This document shows positions 59,887 through 64,000 of a stretch of DNA of 64,000 bases, one piece after another (position 1 is the first letter of the stretch; the number at the start of each line of letters is the position of its first letter). The stretch is from positions 287,660,009-287,724,008 of the forward strand of contig JAUPFV010000004.1 of assembly GCA_036936605.1 (NCBI GenBank). Direction: 5' to 3'. The DNA comes from Limnanthes douglasii subsp. nivea. Taxonomy: Eukaryota > Streptophyta > Magnoliopsida > Brassicales > Limnanthaceae. The notes below the pieces were generated by a model. The model ran no database searches and had not been told where the DNA came from. It saw only the letters and a list, made by a program, of their open reading frames with translations. Position numbers and translations under genes: made by a program.

Positions 59887-60722
59887 CCAGATTTTTTGTT
59901 TTCTTTCTATTTTTTGTAGCTTTTTGAAGATTTGAATTCGTTAGCCGCTCTAACCACCTAACCCTACCAACCACCACGAGCTGGGTTGAAATCACATTTT
60001 CCGGTGATCGGAAGCTGCTAAAGGTTTGTTTCTTTATGTAGGTTGTTGCGTTAGACCTGTCTAACCTCTGTTTTATACGTACATGAGTTGATCGTCTCTT
60101 TTTGGAATCTTATAGCTTACAAGTAATCGTGTTGCGAGCTTTTTAGGTAATTACCTACCGATTTCGAAGTTTTTAATTTGTTTTCTCTGTTGGAATAGGT
60201 TCTATTCTACTGTTTTTAGATGTCATTGCCTGATTTCGAGCTTTTCTCTGTTTTTTTTTTGTTATAGTGATCTGTTATTGTTTAGTTAATATTGTTCGTT
60301 ATATAGTTATGTCCTTGTTTTCTGATGTTATATTCAAATTTGGTAGTGCTTTAGTTTTGTCTTGAATGTGTAGATTATGAGTTTTTAGGTCAGTTAGAGT
60401 ATTGTATTTCGAAACAAATATCAGGACTGGTGTTACATAGAAATATCAGGACAGGATGCGAATAGCTCTATGTAGATATACACAATTCGCAAGATAGGAT
60501 GCGAATTGTTTGATGGTGCATGAAATAATTTGCACATAGTTTTGTGACTAATAACAAATATCAGGACTTTTTTACATACAAATATCAGGACAAAATGTGA
60601 ATAGATCGTTGTAGGTATACACAATTCGCAAGATAGATGCGAATTGTTTGGTGCAGTAGTAAATAATTTGCACCTAGTTTTTGTGACTAATAACAAATAA
60701 CTTGTATTGTCCAGGTTAAGAG
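59887..60722 (+). other. Transposase gene leader of MULE 2
   Basis: It matches the MULE 1 leader but lacks most of the minisatellite. It holds palindromic motif copies at 60479-60500 and 60622-60643 and the ATATCAGGAC motif several times. It probably contains introns of the leader, which I did not model. Confidence 0.5.
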
Positions 60723-63271
60723 ATGTCTAAATCACGAGTTTGTATTTTTAAATATGGTCACCAAACTGCAAGTGTGCCTTTCACGGAGTTTGAAAGCTTC
60801 GAAAGTATCCAAGCTTATGTAGAGAATACATGGGAGGAGCTTGCCACAGGTGACTACCTAATTACTTACTCCTGCGGGGATCACAATAATTGTTTCTTTA
60901 ATAACCAGAATGATTTTGTTGGGTTGGTGTTATATCTTGATTTGGAGCGTTTAAAACGGGTTAGTTTTCTCATAGAACAACACGTCTTCGATAAGGGTTC
61001 TGGTAATAAAAGTTCTGTTGATAAGAGCTCTGGTGGTAAGGATTGTGGTGTAAAGCGTAAAGAGCGTAGCTTGATTTTGGGAGAACCATCTCTTGATCAA
61101 CTAGTTAGCGGGGAGAGTAGTAACGGTTTAGTTGATTTTGATCAGAGGAAAAAAACAACTTGCTACTGCCAGTTGGGCTGATGCTATTACAGGAGTGGGT
61201 CAAGGTTTTGAAGAAGGTGCTGCCGGTCTGAGGGTATCTTTGTGCAAGTTTGCGTTAGAGCATGGTTTTTCTTTCAAATACCTGCACAACGCAACAAATA
61301 AGATCACTGCTTATTGTGAAAATAAGCTCACAAGCGGGTGCAAATGGAGGGTTTATGCATCTATTGACTCAAGCACTGGCCTTATGACGATCAAGAAGTA
61401 TGTCTCGTACCATACTTGCAGTCCTGTTTTCTCCCAGAAGCATAAGCATAAGCGGCACAGGCATTTGACATCAGATTTGATTGCAAAGGAAATTCAGGAT
61501 TCTCTCCGGACCTGTCATTCGTTGACAGCCAAAACCATACAATCGACTGTCAAACAAGATTACGGTCTTGACATCTCTTATCGTTTGTCATGGAATGCTT
61601 TAGAGAAGGCTAGGAGGGGAGTTTTTGGAGATAGTTCAAGTTCTTTTAGTTTACTAAGCGGATACTTCAAACGTTTGAAGAGCCGGGATATTACTTTAGA
61701 CTGCCAGTTGGAGTTGTCAGCTGGAAACCGATTCAAGCGCTGTTTTGTAGCATTCGGTTCGTCCCTTAGTGGTTTTCATTCATGTCGTCCAATGTTGTTT
61801 GTCGATGGAACCCACTTATATGGCAAGTACAAGGGTACATTGCTCACTGCTGTAGCAAAGGACGGAAACAACGGTTAGTTACATTTATCTAGTTAATGAA
61901 CGATGTTTTTGTGTGAAAATGCTGATGCAATTCGCAGCAGGTGATGCGAATTAAGCAGTGTTGTGATCCTCACATTTTGCATTTGAGGCTGCGAATTAGG
62001 TATTATGCTGAGTAAACTGTACTTACATCACAGCTTGAGTTAGGTATTATTTAAAGTTGTCACAAACAATTCGCATGACAAGCTGCGAAATGTTTGCATG
62101 AGCAATTAAAATGTCACACATATTTCGCATGACAAGCTGCGAATTGTTCCAGGACAGCATGCGAATTGTTTACAATTTTTAAACGTTTGCATACTGTTGT
62201 AGTGTTCATTTGATCTGCCTTTTTCCAGGACTATTCCCTGTTGCTATTGGTGTAGTTAGCATTGAAGATTGGGACAATTGGATGTGGTTTTTGGGGTGTT
62301 TGAAACCACATTTGCTGGATCGCCAGATCACATTTATTTCAGACCGTCATTCTGGTATTGTTAATGTTGTTTCTGTCTTGTATCCAAACTGCTATCATGT
62401 GTACTGTTATTTCCATCTCATGCAGAATTTGAAAGCCAAACTGGAACATACTAACAGAGAGTATAAAAAAAAGATGTTGAGTTTCTTCCACCGTCTTGCT
62501 TATGCTCCCAGTCAAGAGCTTTTTAAAGATATACTAACAGGTTTTCTATGTGAAGGTGGTGAGAGAATGAGTGATTTTCTTGCAAATTTACCCCCTGAAA
62601 AGTATGCGCATGCTTACGTAAAAGGGAAGCGATACGGCTCTATGGCTTCTACCGCAGCTGAATCGTTTAACAATCAGATTAAAAAATATTGCGGCTTACC
62701 AATTGTTGAGTTTATTGATTGGATTAGAGTCTTGCTTATGACTAAAGTTTCACGGAGATACGAAGAAGGTCTCAGCTGGAGTACTAATTTGGTTCCCGAT
62801 TACGAGAAGAAGCTAAAGCAGAATGTTGACATGTGCCGAAGTTGGGTAGTACGTAAGTCCTCTTCCACCATGTTCGAAGTCTTTTCGAATCCTGTGGCTG
62901 TTGTTAATCTATTGGATTTCAAATGTTCATGCGGATCATGGCAACAAGAGTGCTTTCCATGTGCTCATGCTCTAGCGGCATTACAATACACCGACCAAGA
63001 TCCATTGACTCTAATAGAACCCTTCTTTACGGTTAAGAATTACAGGGAAAGTTACTCTTTCAGCATACCAGCTATAACTGATTTCGGCGAAGGGTCCAGC
63101 GCTAACGATCCTTCTTTTGTTGAAGTTCTGCCTCCGAACGTTAAGAGACACTCCGGAAGGCCTAAGAAAAAGCGAATCTCTTCTAGAGGAGAAATCTCAA
63201 CCAAGAAGTTAAGATGTGGCCGATGTTTGAAATCAGGCCATAACCAGAGGACTTGTGATGTTCCATTTTAA
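60723..63271 (+). pseudogene. MULE 2 transposase (MURA-type), nearly intact: one extra A
   Basis: Exon 1 is 60723-61873, the intron 61874-62228, exon 2 62229-63271, giving about 730 residues once a single extra base is allowed for. The only break I see is in the A-run at 61147-61154, where MULE 1 reads QRKKELTTAGWADAITG in one frame. Domains are the N-terminal MSKSRVCIFKYGHQTASVPF and a MuDR-type DNA-binding region with CENKLTSGCKWRVY. The catalytic D is in LFVDGTHLYGKYKG, D in FISDRHSGIVNV, CYFHLMQN, and E in STAAESFNNQIKKY. A SWIM finger (CSCGSWQQECFPCAHALAAL), basic RPKKKR and a CCHC knuckle (CGRCLKSGHNQRTC) follow. It keeps the 35 residues missing from MULE 1 (TLIEPFFTVKNYRESYSFSI and on). 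It is the best candidate source of activity for the family here. Confidence 0.88.
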
Positions 63272-63888
63272 GGACAATTCTAGTTGGCCATATCACATTT
63301 ATTTTTGTAGCATAGTTATTGTTCTGTACAGCAAACTAAACATTTGTACATTCATGTGTTTTTGTATTTGCTACTATTGGAGTTGTAAGCATTTCGAATC
63401 ATGTGTTGCGAATCATGTACAATATGTTGGTGTATTGTTACAAACATCTATCAGGATTACATGCGAATTATGTACAATTATGTGAAATTTCAACAGGATG
63501 CGAATCGCTGGTAAAATCATATCAAACATTTATCATATCTTATGTTTCGCATGATAGGCTGCGAATTAGGGCCAAAATTGTGATGCGAATGGAGATCAAT
63601 TAGAAGTCCTGATATTTGTCATATGATAAGCTGCGAATTGTAATTTAATAAAAATACCAGGATATTCAGTAAGGTTGAAAATAAGTAATATAGCAGGTTA
63701 ACATTCGAATGATGTGCAAAATGTATTTGGATGCGAATCCTTTATATCATTGAAATTCTGTAAACAAGTTGGATTACAAAAAGGAGGATTACAATATTTC
63801 CAGAAACTAACAACTGTTTACACATATCACTACAAGCTACTGCTGCTAGTTAGTTGCATTTCAAAAAAACAAAAAACAAAAACCAACT
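63272..63888. other. Spacer between transposase and acidic-protein genes (MULE 2)
   Basis: This is the equivalent of 41394-42347 in MULE 1. It holds motif copies at about 63405, 63460, 63499, 63547-63567, 63583, 63631 and 63730. No gene is seen. Confidence 0.55.
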
Positions 63889-64000
63889 CTAGCAGTTGGT
63901 AGAGGATTCATCACCAACTGTTTCCTCTTTCTCCTCTTTGTGCTGATCATCTTTGTCTTTCTCCTCTTTGTCTTCGACTTTCTCTTTCTCTTCCACTTTC
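63889..64000 (-). CDS. C-terminal tail of the acidic-protein gene of MULE 2 (partial)
   Basis: The minus strand from the window edge gives an open frame of 36 codons rich in Lys and Glu (KVEEKEKVEDKEEKDKDDQH), ending DESSTNC and a TAG at 63891-63889. It matches the tail of the MULE 1 gene (GDDQHTEEKDGEESSTDD). The repeated KEEK blocks show the tail has expanded here. The rest lies beyond the window. Confidence 0.6.
   Translation of the reverse strand, partial: KVEEKEKVEDKEEKDKDDQHKEEKEETVGDESSTNC

Larger units (their letters stand above)
59730..64000 (+). mobile_element. Second copy of the MULE family (MULE 2), cut by the window edge
   Basis: It begins GGGAAATTGTACTTAAAGTA, nearly the same as the left end of MULE 1. 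The same order follows: TATA box, leader, transposase, motif-rich spacer and the tail of the acidic-protein gene. The right end and any Ulp1-like gene are beyond the window, so the target duplication cannot be checked. It lies in the same orientation as MULE 1, 116 bp from it. Confidence 0.85.

Noticed and set aside
1..64000. tRNA or rRNA genes
   Set aside because: I looked for tRNA-like clover-leaf box sequences and rRNA stretches and saw none; only the primer-binding sites resemble tRNA ends.

Overview
The window is nuclear DNA from a flowering plant, most likely a eudicot. The evidence is AT-rich intergenic DNA, GT-AG introns, an F-box gene, a fragment of the plant FURRY-like protein gene, and plant-specific transposon lineages (Tat-type gypsy with two RNase H domains and an antisense ORF, tRNA-iMet-primed copia, L1-type LINE, MULEs carrying a Ulp1-like protease gene). 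I cannot name the species. No intact ordinary host gene is visible; almost everything is mobile DNA, much of it nested.

Layout. 1-5790: a decayed gypsy-type element (long LTR, primer-binding site, gag relic), cut by a 1.5-kb MULE-like insertion with a 10-bp target duplication (886-2406). 6908-7617 (minus): a truncated, frameshifted two-exon F-box gene. 7846-13589 (minus): a full-length L1-type LINE with a 15-bp target duplication, lying in the F-box promoter. 14296-18060: a second copy of the gypsy-type LTR plus gag. 18061-26770: an anonymous repeat ('repeat C') carrying an unidentified minus-strand coding relic, split by a young copia element (22164-26365). 27190-29232 (minus): a 680-codon open fragment of a FURRY/MOR2-like gene, joined through a near-perfect 60-bp inverted duplication to a small gene-like sequence (29375-29897) that resembles a retroelement antisense ORF. 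30924-31709: another LTR piece. 32986-37206 plus 59614-59729: 'repeat E', a second copy of repeat C.

37207-59613 is one 22.4-kb MULE with diverged inverted ends and a 9-bp target duplication inside repeat E. Repeat C supplies an uninterrupted counterpart of the insertion site. The MULE carries a transposase gene (plus), a small acidic-protein gene (minus) and a long multi-exon Ulp1-like cysteine protease gene (minus). An intron of the protease gene was later invaded by a complete 10.1-kb Tat-lineage gypsy element (46042-56174, minus, with its own antisense gene). From 59730 to the window edge lies a second, better preserved copy of the same MULE family, whose transposase differs from an open frame by one extra base.

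The most unusual signal is a short inverted-repeat motif (TTCGCAT, about 4-10 bases, then ATGCGAA or CTGCGAA). It occurs dozens of times in the introns, leaders and spacers of both MULEs and is essentially absent from the nested gypsy element and from the rest of the window. Coordinates of target duplications, LTRs, splice sites and lesions were read directly from the sequence. Family names rest on motif recognition without database searches.
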